Notes: generated from the letters alone by a model not told the origin. A stretch of 64,000 nt of DNA from Pseudomonadota bacterium (GCA_963205435.1 CAUJIV010000028.1:49540-113539), one strand, 5' to 3'; numbered from the stretch's first letter, positions 42,062-50,649 are shown. A program made the numbers and translations.

Positions 42062-44386
42062 ATGAGCGAATTGAAGAAGCTCGGCAAGTACGAGATCCGC
42101 CGCGAGCTGGGCCAGGGCGCCATGGGTATCGTCTACGAGGGCTTCGACTCGATGATCGCCCGTCGCGTCGCGCTGAAGACGCTGCGCCGCGAGCAGCTCG
42201 ACCGCGCCGAGGCCGAGGAAGTCCTCGCCCGCCTCAAGCGCGAGGCGCAGGCGGCGGGGCGCCTTAACCACCCGAGCATCGTCCAGGTCTACGAGTACGG
42301 CGAGGAAGGCGGCACCGCCTTCATCGCCATGGAGTTCGTCGAGGGGCGCGAGCTGAAGGATGCCTTCGACGCCAACGAGCGCTTCCCGATGGCCGAGATC
42401 GTGCGCATCATGGAGCAGCTGCTCGCCGCCCTCGACTACTCGCACGGCAACGGCGTCGTGCACCGCGACATCAAGCCGTCCAACATCATCCTGCTCAAGG
42501 ACGGCACGGTGAAGGTCGCCGACTTCGGCATCGCCCGCATCGAGTCCTCCAACCTGACCCAGGCCGGCTCGGTGCTCGGCACGCCGAGCTACATGTCGCC
42601 CGAGCAGTTCATGGGGCAGACCGTCGACGGCCGCTCGGATCTGTTTTCCGCCGGCGTCATCCTCTACCAGTTCCTGACCGGCGAGAAGCCGTTCACCGGC
42701 GCGCTCACCACCATCATGCACAAGGTGCTGAAGGAGGAGCCGCCGGCGCCCTCGGCGCTCAACGTGCAGGTGCCGCTGCCCTTCGACGCGCTGATCCGCA
42801 AGGCGCTGGCCAAGCGCCCGGACGAGCGCTTCCAGAGCGGGCGCGAATTCACCGCCGCCCTGAAGGCGGCCGCCGCCGGCGGGGCCGCGCGGGCGGCGGC
42901 CGAGGATGCCACCCTCGTCAATGCCGACGACAAGACCCTCGTTGTCGAAAGAACCCTGCTGGCGCCGCAATCGCCGGCGCCGCCAGTTCCGTCTGCCGCA
43001 GCGCATTCGAGCGCGCCGCCCGCCGCCAAGTCTTCGCCGCGCCTGGCGCTGGCCCTGGCTGCCGCCCTTGCCGTCATCGGCCTCGGCGCCACGACACTGT
43101 TCCTGATGTCGCGCACGGACGAGGCGCCGGCGCCCGCCGCGCAAACTGCGTCACCGCAGGCAACGCAGGCCGCTGATGCGCCGGCCGACCCGAACCTGAT
43201 GACCATCGCCGCGCTCGGCCTGGCCGACCCGGACGATCCGCGCTACCGGGGCGACAAGGGCCTGCTCGAGGCCGCCCTGCGCGAGGACGCGCGGCGCCAG
43301 CTCGTCGAAAAGGCCCTCGGCCTCTACGTCGCCCAGGCCTCGCTCGACAGGAACTATGCGCTGGTCAGCGACAGGCTGCTCGCCCGCAGCGGCGAGTTCA
43401 TCCAGGCGGTGCTGGAAGAGGATGCGCCGCGGCTCGGCAAGGACGGCCTGATGTCGATCGCCACCCGCGCCGCGGTGCGGGTGCGCGACCTGCAGAAATC
43501 GCTCAACCAGATGTCGCGCGAGGAGCGCATCGACTTCATCCGCAACAACGGCGACCCGAAGATCTCGGTGGCGATCAGCGTGCGCGGCGCCGAGAACGAG
43601 GGCGCCGCGCCGCAGCGCTCGCCGCTGGCGGAGAACCTGCTCAAGGAGCGCATCCAGTCCTTCGGCTTCCGCCTGTGGAACGACGACATGGCGCCGGACG
43701 GCAAGGGCGGCGCCGACTTCGCCGTCACCGGCGAGGCCCGCTTCCGCAAGCTCTCCGCCAAGCTCGCCGCCTCGGGCATCACCATCGAGAAATTCGTCCT
43801 CGCCTCATGGACGGTCAAGGCCACCGACAAGGCCAGCGGCGAGGAAATCTACTTCAACACGCAGATCCCGGAGAAGACCAGCTGGGCGAGCGAGGACGAG
43901 GCCATGCGCGACGTCGGCCGCCTGGTCGGCGAGGAACTCTCCCGCGGCCTGTTCCTCGCCCACTACCACTTCGGCGGCCGCCAGGCGCGGCTGCGCCTGC
44001 AGGGCCTGCCGGACAAGCAGACGGCGCAGCTGCTTCAGCGAGAGCTGAACGGGCTGTTCGGCGTGCTCACGGCGAACCCGGCGCCGGCCGGCGCCGGCGA
44101 GGCGGCCTTCGACCTCGAGCTCTCCGGCGGCCTGTCCAGCCCGGCCGAGCTGGTGCGGGCGGCGGTGCTGAAGCCTCTCAACCGCAAGCTCGGCGGCCAG
44201 TGCCTCGACCTCATCGGCGCCGGCGGCGAGGGCGAAGTCGTCGTCGCCCTGTCGGCGGCCTGCCGCGAGGCGGCCGTCCTCTCGCGCCTCGACAGCCTGC
44301 CGCCGGCGGCGCTGATCGAGGCGCCGGCCGGCCGGCGCGAGGCGCTGGTGAAGAATCCGGAGACGCTGAAGAAGATCGCCATCTGA
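42062..44386 (+). CDS. transmembrane Hanks-type Ser/Thr protein kinase with periplasmic FlgT/CsgG-like sensor domain
   Basis: 774 aa. Kinase domain at about 10-270 with every key residue: glycine loop GQGAMG, Lys39 in VALKTL, HRDIKPSN (H134-N141), DFG 154-156 and MSPE. Then a juxtamembrane linker with ATLV, KTLV and RTLL sites, a TM helix at about 327-349, and a 420-aa periplasmic part. That part has a FlgT-N-like segment (EDARRQLVEKALGLYV, VSDRLLARSGEF) and a domain resembling the 217-aa neighbour (GADFAVTGEARF ... TVKATDKASGEEI). No PASTA repeats. ATG 42062 fits the kinase start. Converges with the cyclase-FHA gene, 15 nt apart. Confidence 0.93.
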   Translation: MSELKKLGKYEIRRELGQGAMGIVYEGFDSMIARRVALKTLRREQLDRAEAEEVLARLKREAQAAGRLNHPSIVQVYEYGEEGGTAFIAMEFVEGRELKDAFDANERFPMAEIVRIMEQLLAALDYSHGNGVVHRDIKPSNIILLKDGTVKVADFGIARIESSNLTQAGSVLGTPSYMSPEQFMGQTVDGRSDLFSAGVILYQFLTGEKPFTGALTTIMHKVLKEEPPAPSALNVQVPLPFDALIRKALAKRPDERFQSGREFTAALKAAAAGGAARAAAEDATLVNADDKTLVVERTLLAPQSPAPPVPSAAAHSSAPPAAKSSPRLALALAAALAVIGLGATTLFLMSRTDEAPAPAAQTASPQATQAADAPADPNLMTIAALGLADPDDPRYRGDKGLLEAALREDARRQLVEKALGLYVAQASLDRNYALVSDRLLARSGEFIQAVLEEDAPRLGKDGLMSIATRAAVRVRDLQKSLNQMSREERIDFIRNNGDPKISVAISVRGAENEGAAPQRSPLAENLLKERIQSFGFRLWNDDMAPDGKGGADFAVTGEARFRKLSAKLAASGITIEKFVLASWTVKATDKASGEEIYFNTQIPEKTSWASEDEAMRDVGRLVGEELSRGLFLAHYHFGGRQARLRLQGLPDKQTAQLLQRELNGLFGVLTANPAPAGAGEAAFDLELSGGLSSPAELVRAAVLKPLNRKLGGQCLDLIGAGGEGEVVVALSAACREAAVLSRLDSLPPAALIEAPAGRREALVKNPETLKKIAI

Positions 44387-44401
44387 GGCGACCGCCGGCG
44401 C

Positions 44402-45295
44402 TCAGCCGACCTGGAACTCGACCGTCTCCGTTTCCGCGTCGCAGGCGTGGCCGAAACTGATGTGGCCGCGGCCGCGCAGGATGACTTCCTCGCGCTTGAG
44501 GACGAACTCGGCCTCGCCCTCGAAGGTGACGTAGGTGCCGTTGGTGCTCTGGTCGACGAGCACGAACTTCTCGCGCCGCCGCTCGATGCGGGCATGGCTG
44601 CGCGAGGCGCGGCGGTCGTTGATGACCAGGTCGCTGTCGGCGCCGCGCCCCAGCGTCACGCCGTCGCCGCCGGCGTCGAGCACGCGCTCGCCGCCGCCGT
44701 GGCGCAGCGTCAGCCGCACGACGAGGGGCTCCTTGAGGATGATGCTCTCCGCCTTCATGGTCAGGTCGTCCGACTCCTGCCACAGCACCTCGCAGACGCG
44801 CACGTCGTCGGCCTTGCCCTTCACCGACAGGGCGTCGATGACGCGCGTCGACTGCTGCAGCAGCTCGGGCAGGGCGGCGACCGTCTCGGCCGTGGTGATG
44901 ATCTGGCCGCCCTTGGCCAGGCCGGTCATGCGCGCCGCCGTGTTGACCGTGTCGCCGAAGACGTCGTTGCCCTCCTCGATGGCCGAGCCGCAGTGGAAGC
45001 CGATGCGGATGGCCAGCTTGATGCCGGAAACCGGCGGCAGGTCGTCGATGCGCTGCTGCATGGAGCAGGCAGCGTCCATGGCGACGGCGGCGCTGTCGAA
45101 CACCGCCATCACCTCGTCGCCGATGGTCTTGATGACGCGGCCCTTCAGCTGCTCGGTGGTGAGCATCATGCGCTTGAGGCAGCGCTCGACGATATGCAGC
45201 GCCTCCTGGTCGCCGAGCCTTTCGTAGAGCCGGGTGCTGCCGGCAACATCCGCGAACAGGACGCAGAGCCTGCTTTCGACCTTGCTGGCGCTCAT
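44402..45295 (-). CDS. class III adenylyl cyclase fused to an FHA domain
   Basis: 297 aa. The cyclase homology domain (about 8-170) keeps metal-binding D16 (LFADVAGS) and D60 (TIGDEVMAVF), K56 and D115 that favour ATP, and the transition-state pair N118/R122 in GDTVNTAARM, so it should be active and make cAMP. The FHA domain (about 190-290) keeps LGRG, S231-x-x-H234 and STNGTY (T251, N252), which bind phosphothreonine. No TM helix, so cytosolic. It should dock on a phosphorylated partner; the kinase encoded convergently is the obvious candidate. Transcribed opposite to the kinase, upstream of ttcA. Confidence 0.92.
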   Translation of the reverse strand: MSASKVESRLCVLFADVAGSTRLYERLGDQEALHIVERCLKRMMLTTEQLKGRVIKTIGDEVMAVFDSAAVAMDAACSMQQRIDDLPPVSGIKLAIRIGFHCGSAIEEGNDVFGDTVNTAARMTGLAKGGQIITTAETVAALPELLQQSTRVIDALSVKGKADDVRVCEVLWQESDDLTMKAESIILKEPLVVRLTLRHGGGERVLDAGGDGVTLGRGADSDLVINDRRASRSHARIERRREKFVLVDQSTNGTYVTFEGEAEFVLKREEVILRGRGHISFGHACDAETETVEFQVG

Positions 45296-45337
45296 GCGGA
45301 TTCCATGGTGACGGCCGTCCTCGAGCGGTCCATCATA

Positions 45338-46255
45338 TCAAAGCCCCTCTCCCCGGCGAAGCGCCGGCAGCAGCGGGTTGTCGAATTCCTCCGGATCGAA
45401 GGCGCGGTCGCCCTGCGGATCGGGTTGCCCGCTCGCGCGCAGGTTGCGGAAGTCGTAGAGCCGCGGGTCGGCCAGATGCGACGGGGCGACGTTGCCGAGC
45501 GCGGCGAAGATCTTCTCGACGCGGCCGGGAAAGCGTCGATCCCAGTCGCGCAGCAGCGCCTTGACCTGCTTGCGCTGCAGCTGTTCCTGTGACCCGCACA
45601 GGTCGCAGGGGATGATGGGGAAGCGGCGCAGCCGCGACCATTCCTCGAGATCGCGCTCGCGGCAATAGGCCAGCGGGCGGATGACGATATGGCGGCCGTC
45701 GTCGGAAACCAGCTTCGGCGGCATCGCCTTCAGCTTGCCGCCGAAGAACAGGTTGAGGAACAGCGTCTCGACGATGTCGTCGCGGTGGTGGCCGAGCGCG
45801 ATCTTGCTGGCCTTCAGCTCGCTGGCGACGCGGTAGAGCACGCCGCGGCGCAGGCGCGAGCACAGCGAGCAGGTGGTCTTGCCCTCGGGAATGACGCGCT
45901 TGACCACCGAGTAGGTGTCCTGCTCCTCGATGTGGAAGGGCACGCCCAGGCCCTCGAGATAGGCCGGCAGCACCTCGGCGGGAAAGCCCGGCTGCTTCTG
46001 GTCGAGATTGACGGCGACCAGCTCGAAGCGCACCGGCGCGATCTCGCGCAGCTGCAGCAGGATGTCGAGCAGGGCGTGGCTGTCCTTGCCGCCGGACAGG
46101 CAGACCATGACGCGGTCGCCTTCCTCGATCATGTTGAAGTCGGCGATCGCCTGGCCGACGTTGCGTCGCAGGCGCTTGGCCAGCTTGTTGGCCTCGAAGC
46201 GGGACTTTCCGTCCAGCGCCGGGTCGAAGAGATCCTTCAGGCGCGGCGAGCTCAT
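45338..46255 (-). CDS. ttcA: tRNA 2-thiocytidine(32) synthetase TtcA
   Basis: 305 aa. PP-loop SGGKDS at 54-59, and the two CxxC pairs C128/C131 (CSLC) and C216/C219 (CDLC) that hold the [4Fe-4S] cluster. The enzyme thiolates C32 of certain tRNAs using ATP. The C-terminal 50 residues ([15 protein letters not shown] and beyond) are as in beta/gammaproteobacterial TtcA. Its start overlaps the stop of the pteridine-reductase-like gene (46252-46255). Confidence 0.96.
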   Translation of the reverse strand: MSSPRLKDLFDPALDGKSRFEANKLAKRLRRNVGQAIADFNMIEEGDRVMVCLSGGKDSHALLDILLQLREIAPVRFELVAVNLDQKQPGFPAEVLPAYLEGLGVPFHIEEQDTYSVVKRVIPEGKTTCSLCSRLRRGVLYRVASELKASKIALGHHRDDIVETLFLNLFFGGKLKAMPPKLVSDDGRHIVIRPLAYCRERDLEEWSRLRRFPIIPCDLCGSQEQLQRKQVKALLRDWDRRFPGRVEKIFAALGNVAPSHLADPRLYDFRNLRASGQPDPQGDRAFDPEEFDNPLLPALRRGEGL

Positions 46256-47001
46256 AGGCTGAGGCTGCGCCCGCCGTCCACCGCCAGGATCTGGCCGGTG
46301 ACGTAGGGCGCCTCGGCGAGCAGGAAGAGCACGCCGCGGGCGATGTCGGCAGGGTCGCCGCGGCGCTTGAGCAGGGTGCGCTCGATGATGGCGGCGCGCG
46401 CCGAATCATCGAATGAATCGTCCTCCGGCCAGAGGATCGGCCCCGGCGCGATGGCGTTCACCCGCACCTGCGGGCCGAGCTCGAGCGCCAGCGCCCGCGT
46501 CAGCCCCGACAGGCCGGCCTTGGCGGCGCAATACAGCGGGTAATCCTTCAGCGGCAGCGCGTCGTGGATGTCGGTGATGTTCACGATGGCGCCGCCCGCC
46601 GCCGCGAGATGGGGCGCCGCCGCCTGCGAGAGGAACAGCGGCGCCTTCAGGTTGCTGCCGACCAGGTCGGCCCAGTCGTCCTCGCCGATGCTGCCGAGCG
46701 GCGTGGCATGGAAGCTGGAGGCGTTGTTCACCAGCGCATCGAGCCGGCCGAAGAGCCGCAGCGTCTCGTCCACCAGGCGCGGCAGCCCGGCGGTGTCGAG
46801 CAGGTCGGCCTGCAGGACCTGCGCCGAGCCGGGCCGCGCCGCATTCAATTCCGCGGCGAGCCCCTGCGCGGCCTCCAGCGAACGATGGCAATGCAGGGCA
46901 AGGCGGGCGCCCTCGGCGTGCAGGACGCGCGCGATCACGGCGCCGACGCGGCGCGCGGCGCCGGTGACGAGCACCACCTTGTCTTGCAGGCCGGAGTTCA
47001 T
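46252..47001 (-). CDS. pteridine reductase-like SDR
   Basis: 249 aa. The cofactor motif is TGAARRVG (13-20), the Arg-containing TGxxxRxG variant of pteridine reductases (PTR1, FolM). NNASSF and [10 protein letters not shown] give the SDR catalytic set, with Asp in DIHDALPL. Likely substrate is dihydrobiopterin, dihydromonapterin or a folate. Start ATG 47001 is where the Rossmann strand needs it; the track start is 66 residues too far up. Coupled to ttcA by a 4-nt overlap. Confidence 0.87.
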   Translation of the reverse strand: MNSGLQDKVVLVTGAARRVGAVIARVLHAEGARLALHCHRSLEAAQGLAAELNAARPGSAQVLQADLLDTAGLPRLVDETLRLFGRLDALVNNASSFHATPLGSIGEDDWADLVGSNLKAPLFLSQAAAPHLAAAGGAIVNITDIHDALPLKDYPLYCAAKAGLSGLTRALALELGPQVRVNAIAPGPILWPEDDSFDDSARAAIIERTLLKRRGDPADIARGVLFLLAEAPYVTGQILAVDGGRSLSL

Positions 47002-47116
47002 TGAACCCTCCCGCGGCCCACCTCCCAAGGAAGGGAGTGACGATCGTTCGCCGTCGGGCGGCTCCATGGGGTTGGCTGCGCCGCTCCTGGGGCGGCCCGG
47101 CGGGCGAGGCTCGGGT

Positions 47117-47491
47117 TCAAGGCGCGGCCTTCTCGTAGGCCAGTCCGAGCCGCCGCGCCAGCGCGCCGAGGCGCTTGTCCCGCGTCCATAGGCACGCACC
47201 CGCGGTGAGGGCGGTGGCTGCCAGCAGATGTGCGTCGATATAGCCCATGCCGTGCCCCATCAGCTTGTGGCGATCGATGAAGAACAATGCCTCGTCTTCG
47301 CGCGCCAGCCGCGCCTGCGGCAATGCGCCCAGCAGGCCGAGAATGCTGCTTCGCGACTTGAGATTGCCGCAGGCCAGTTCCCCGATGACAAAAGGGTGGC
47401 TGAGGACAAGGCCGGATTGCAGGAGGGCGGACACCTCGGCATCTTTCCGGCGCAGATGATCGACCCATACCAAAGTGTCGAGCAGAATCAC
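47117..47491 (-). CDS. vapC: type II toxin, PIN-domain ribonuclease (VapC family)
   Basis: 124 aa PIN domain with acidic metal ligands D5 (MILLDTLVWV), E38 (FVIGELACG), D86 (GYIDAHLLA) and D105 (LWTRDKRL). VapC toxins cleave tRNA or rRNA. ATG 47491 overlaps the antitoxin stop by 4 nt, as expected for a vapBC operon. All catalytic residues are present, so the toxin looks functional. Confidence 0.92.
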   Translation of the reverse strand: MILLDTLVWVDHLRRKDAEVSALLQSGLVLSHPFVIGELACGNLKSRSSILGLLGALPQARLAREDEALFFIDRHKLMGHGMGYIDAHLLAATALTAGACLWTRDKRLGALARRLGLAYEKAAP

Positions 47492-47688
47492 GGCTTCGCT
47501 GCGGAGCGGCGACGCGGGACGGGACGCAAATCGGGTTGACTGCCGCCCAGTTGCGCCAGCCGGCGGGCGCTTTCGCGCTGGATCAGCGCGGTCAGGGCCT
47601 CGCGCAGCAAGGCGGAACGCTCCTGCACGCCAGACAGCGCCTGGGCGCGCTCCATCAAGGCATCATCAAGGTTGATCGTGGTGCGCAT
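47488..47688 (-). CDS. vapB: type II antitoxin (VapB, ribbon-helix-helix)
   Basis: 66 aa. The N terminus MRTTINLDDALMERAQALSG is a ribbon-helix-helix DNA-binding domain of the VapB/DUF2191 type; the C-terminal Arg/Pro-rich tail (QPDLRPVPRRRSAAK) would wrap around the toxin. It should bind the operator at 47722-47739 and repress its own promoter together with VapC. Confidence 0.9.
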   Translation of the reverse strand: MRTTINLDDALMERAQALSGVQERSALLREALTALIQRESARRLAQLGGSQPDLRPVPRRRSAAKP

Positions 47689-47716
47689 GGCGATTTCCGT
47701 TCAGGATTGGTGCTCA

Positions 47717-47739
47717 AGTATAGCATCATTTGATGCGCT
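47717..47739 (-). promoter_or_regulatory. vapBC promoter -10 and palindromic operator
   Basis: On the minus strand TATACT (47722 to 47717) is a good -10, and immediately upstream lies GCATCA-AA-TGATGC (47723-47736), a perfect inverted repeat, 30-50 bp before vapB. This is where autorepression by a VapBC complex is expected. Confidence 0.6.
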
Positions 47740-47805
47740 ATTTGGCGTACGGACGCGCCTTCCCGTTTGCCAATTGCAGCAGAATCAGGCAGATTCGGTG
47801 CCGCC

Positions 47806-48951
47806 ATGAGCCTGCCTGCGCCCGATGCCGCCGCTGCCGAAAACAGTGCCCGCCTGACGGCGCAGATTGCTTCGGAAATCGAACAGGCCGGCGGCTGGCT
47901 GTCCTTCGCCCGCTACATGGAACTGGCGCTGTATGCTCCCGGGCTGGGCTATTACAGCGGCGGCGCGCGCAAGTTCGGCGCGGCGGGCGACTTCGTCACC
48001 GCGCCCGAGCTCTCGCCGCTCTTCGCCGAGGCGCTGGCGCGGCAGGCGGCGCCGCTGCTCGCGGCGAGCGCGCCCTGCCTGCTCGAGGCCGGCGCCGGCA
48101 GCGGCGCGCTGGCCCTCGGCCTGTTGCGCGCCCTCGAGCGCCTGGGCGCCCTGCCCGAGCGCTACGACATCCTCGAGCTGTCGGGCGAGCTGCGCGCCCG
48201 ACAGCAGGCAGCCCTCGCCGCCGCGCCGCATCTTGCCGCGCGGGTGCGCTGGCTCGACCGCCTGCCCGAGCATTTCAGCGGCGTGGTCGTCGCCAACGAG
48301 CTGCTCGACGCCCTGCCGGCGCATCTCGTCGCCTGGCGCGAGGACGGTATTTTCGAGCGCGGCGTCGAAGGGGCTGGGGAGGGTCTTGCCTGGAGCGAGC
48401 GGCCGGCGCAGGGCGCCCTGCTCGCGGCGGCGCAGGAACTCTCAGCCTCCTTGCAGCCGCCCTATCTGTCCGAGATCGGCCTCGCGGCGCGCGCCTGGGT
48501 GGCGAGCTGGGGGCGCATCCTGCGGGCGGGCGCGCTGCTCCTGATCGATTACGGCTTCCCGCGGCGCGAGTACTACCACCCGCAGCGCGACAGCGGCACG
48601 CTGATGTGCCACTATCGCCACCGCGCCCATGCCGATCCGTTCTGGCTGCCCGGCCTGAACGACCTCACCGTCCATGTCGATTTCACCGCCATCGCCGAGG
48701 CCGGCCACGATGCGGGGCTCGAGGTGCTCGGCTACGCCAGCCAGGCGCAGTTCCTGCTGAATTGCGGCATCACCCGGCTGCTGGAAAGCCTCGGCGAAAC
48801 CCCGGGCGCCCGGGCCGCGCAGGCCGCCGCCGTGCACAAGCTGATCAGCCCGGCCGAGATGGGGGAACTGTGCAAGGTGCTGGCACTGGGCAGGGGAATC
48901 GCCGGCCCGCTCGCCGGCTTCGCGCAGGGCGACCGCACGCACGCCCTCTAA
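47806..48951 (+). CDS. MidA/NDUFAF7-like SAM-dependent methyltransferase
   Basis: 381 aa. Family features: [40 protein letters not shown], the SAM-binding [29 protein letters not shown] and [15 protein letters not shown]. The mitochondrial homologue NDUFAF7/MidA dimethylates an Arg of complex I NDUFS2; whether bacterial members do the same to NuoD is not established. ATG 47806 begins [12 protein letters not shown]; a TTG 39 nt upstream is less likely. Confidence 0.88.
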   Translation: MSLPAPDAAAAENSARLTAQIASEIEQAGGWLSFARYMELALYAPGLGYYSGGARKFGAAGDFVTAPELSPLFAEALARQAAPLLAASAPCLLEAGAGSGALALGLLRALERLGALPERYDILELSGELRARQQAALAAAPHLAARVRWLDRLPEHFSGVVVANELLDALPAHLVAWREDGIFERGVEGAGEGLAWSERPAQGALLAAAQELSASLQPPYLSEIGLAARAWVASWGRILRAGALLLIDYGFPRREYYHPQRDSGTLMCHYRHRAHADPFWLPGLNDLTVHVDFTAIAEAGHDAGLEVLGYASQAQFLLNCGITRLLESLGETPGARAAQAAAVHKLISPAEMGELCKVLALGRGIAGPLAGFAQGDRTHAL

Positions 48952-48987
48952 CGGTAGATTGATCGAGAACAGGCCCTAGGCGGGTCT

Positions 48988-49422
48988 CTACTTGAGCAGC
49001 AGGCGCTCGAGGCAGGCGCGGATGCCCTCCGGCATGGCCGCCGGCTTGTTCTTCGCCCGGTCGACGAAGACATGCACGAAAAAACCCTGGGCCGCCGGTT
49101 TCTCCTCGTCGGGGCGGAACAGCCCGATCTCGTAGCGCACCGAGGAATTGCCGAGCTGGGCGACGCGCAGGCCGGCGTCGATGGTCTCGGGAAAGGCCAG
49201 CGGCCGGTGGTAGCGGCAGCCGGACTCGACGCAGTAGCCGACCACCGGGCCGCCGTGGATGTCGAGGCCGCCCTCGCGGATCAGGTACTCGTTGATGACG
49301 GTGTCGAAGTAGGCGTAATAGACGACGTTGTTGATGTGGCCGTAGACGTCGTTGTCCATCCAGCGCGTCGGGATCGAGACGAAGCGGGGATAGGCGCTGC
49401 GGCGCTCATGAGCGGCGGTCAT
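48988..49422 (-). CDS. acyl-CoA thioesterase (4-hydroxybenzoyl-CoA thioesterase/YbgC family)
   Basis: 144 aa, single hotdog domain. The helix motif [21 protein letters not shown] contains the catalytic Asp and the Tyr/His typical of this family. It hydrolyses acyl-CoA esters, likely short or aromatic. It converges with the MidA-like gene; a 36-bp gap separates the stops. No neighbouring acyl-CoA genes narrow the substrate. Confidence 0.88.
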   Translation of the reverse strand: MTAAHERRSAYPRFVSIPTRWMDNDVYGHINNVVYYAYFDTVINEYLIREGGLDIHGGPVVGYCVESGCRYHRPLAFPETIDAGLRVAQLGNSSVRYEIGLFRPDEEKPAAQGFFVHVFVDRAKNKPAAMPEGIRACLERLLLK

Positions 49423-49494
49423 GCGCGCATTTTATATGCCTTGTTGCTTGGGTCTGAACAGACAAGCCGCGTGGCGGCTGAACGGAAACAGTCA

Positions 49495-49515
49495 CCCCTT
49501 CCCTCGGGGAAGGGG
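49495..49515. repeat. REP-like hairpin CCCCTTCCC-TC-GGGGAAGGGG
   Basis: CCCCTTCC pairs with GGAAGGGG in the 109-bp gap between the thioesterase start and the stop of the 68-aa gene. The flanking GTCGGGGGGATGGG continues the usual pattern of the extragenic C-rich/G-rich repeats of betaproteobacteria. It may also end transcripts of the 68-aa gene. Confidence 0.5.
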
Positions 49516-49531
49516 TCGGGGGGATGGGCCC

Positions 49532-49738
49532 CTATTCCTGGCAGAGATAGACGTTGCGCAGGAAGGCCTCGGCGTCCCGCTCGGCCTCGCGGCTGCCGCG
49601 CGACTGCGGCAGCGCTTCCTGCAACGCCAGGCCGGGTTCGGGCCGCGGCAGCCAGTTGGCGAAGAGCACCTCCTCGCCATACTCCTCCCGCAGTTCAACG
49701 ATGCGCTTTCCCGTGCTCATGTCCATGTAGATGACCAT
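49532..49738 (-). CDS. small protein of unknown function
   Basis: 68 aa. It starts MVIYMDMSTGKRIVELREEYG and continues with EEVLFANWLPRPEPGLALQEALPQ, ending in FLRNVYLCQE. Low in Ala/Arg compared with shadow ORFs, and GGAGG is present before ATG 49738 (CAGCGGAGGTCAGC). I know of no named family. Monocistronic between two other minus-strand genes. Confidence 0.6.
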   Translation of the reverse strand: MVIYMDMSTGKRIVELREEYGEEVLFANWLPRPEPGLALQEALPQSRGSREAERDAEAFLRNVYLCQE

Positions 49739-49845
49739 GCTGACCTCCGCTGCCCGTCTCGTGCATCGGGACGTCAACCTGCTTAACGGCCGGGAACGAA
49801 AAAAGTTGAACGCCTGCGCAAATTTCCTGCCGCCGCGCGACCCGG

Positions 49846-50649
49846 CTAGAGACCTTTCTCGTCCAGCCAGGCGAGGATGCGCTCAGCCACCCGCTCCCAC
49901 CCGCATTCAAGCATCAAACCGTGGCCCATGCCGTTAAATATTTCCGCTTCGACGCCGTAATGGCGCGCCGTCAGCTCGACCTGCGAGGAGGGGATCAGGC
50001 TGTCGTGCTCGGCGCCCAGCACCAGCAGCGAAGGCAGGCGCCTGCGGCTCTTCAGCGGCAGGTTGAACAGGGTCATGTCCCAGATGGCGCGGTGCGACTC
50101 GGGCTGCATGCGCCGGTACCAGCGGGCGAGCCGGGCCTCGTCCACCGGCTGGGCGAACAGCGCCGCGCGCAGCGTGTCCGGCGCCGCGCGGCCGCCGCCG
50201 AGCAGGCGGTTGAGCTCGCCCATCAGCCCGGGCTTCTGCAAGGCCAGCCCGAGCGCCGCCGCCCACAGGCCCTGCGGCGGCACCGAGGACAGCAGCACCA
50301 CGCCGGCCGCCTCGTGGCGCTCGAGATACTTCTGCGCCACCATGCCGCCCATGGAATGGGCCACCAGCACCGGCGGCGCCGGCAGGCGCTCGGCCACCGC
50401 CGCGGCATCGCGCACGTACTGGTCGATGCCGAAGCTGTCCAGCCGCTCGCGCCCGGGCGAGGCGCCGTGGCCGGAAAAGCTGACGGCGTGGCTGGCGAAG
50501 CCGTTGCCGGCGAAGTAGGGCAGGAAGTACTCGTCCCAGCACCAGGCGGCGGCATAGGCGCCGTGCAGGAACAGCAAGGGCGTGCGCCGCGGCTTTCCCG
50601 GCGGCGAACGGCTGATGACTTCCAGCCCGGCGAAGTCCCTGCCGCTCAA
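49846..50649 (-). CDS. alpha/beta hydrolase
   Basis: 267 aa. LLFLHGAYAAAWCWDEYFLPYF (oxyanion), VAHSMGGMVAQKYL (nucleophile elbow GxSxG), LVLGAEHDSLIP (acid) and NGMGHGLMLE (His) give a full alpha/beta hydrolase triad. Substrate unknown. The start is a TTG at 50649 overlapping the GST stop (TTGA); no ATG is in a suitable place. The GST and the hydrolase are thus translationally coupled, perhaps in one detoxification step. Confidence 0.83.
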   Translation of the reverse strand: MSGRDFAGLEVISRSPPGKPRRTPLLFLHGAYAAAWCWDEYFLPYFAGNGFASHAVSFSGHGASPGRERLDSFGIDQYVRDAAAVAERLPAPPVLVAHSMGGMVAQKYLERHEAAGVVLLSSVPPQGLWAAALGLALQKPGLMGELNRLLGGGRAAPDTLRAALFAQPVDEARLARWYRRMQPESHRAIWDMTLFNLPLKSRRRLPSLLVLGAEHDSLIPSSQVELTARHYGVEAEIFNGMGHGLMLECGWERVAERILAWLDEKGL

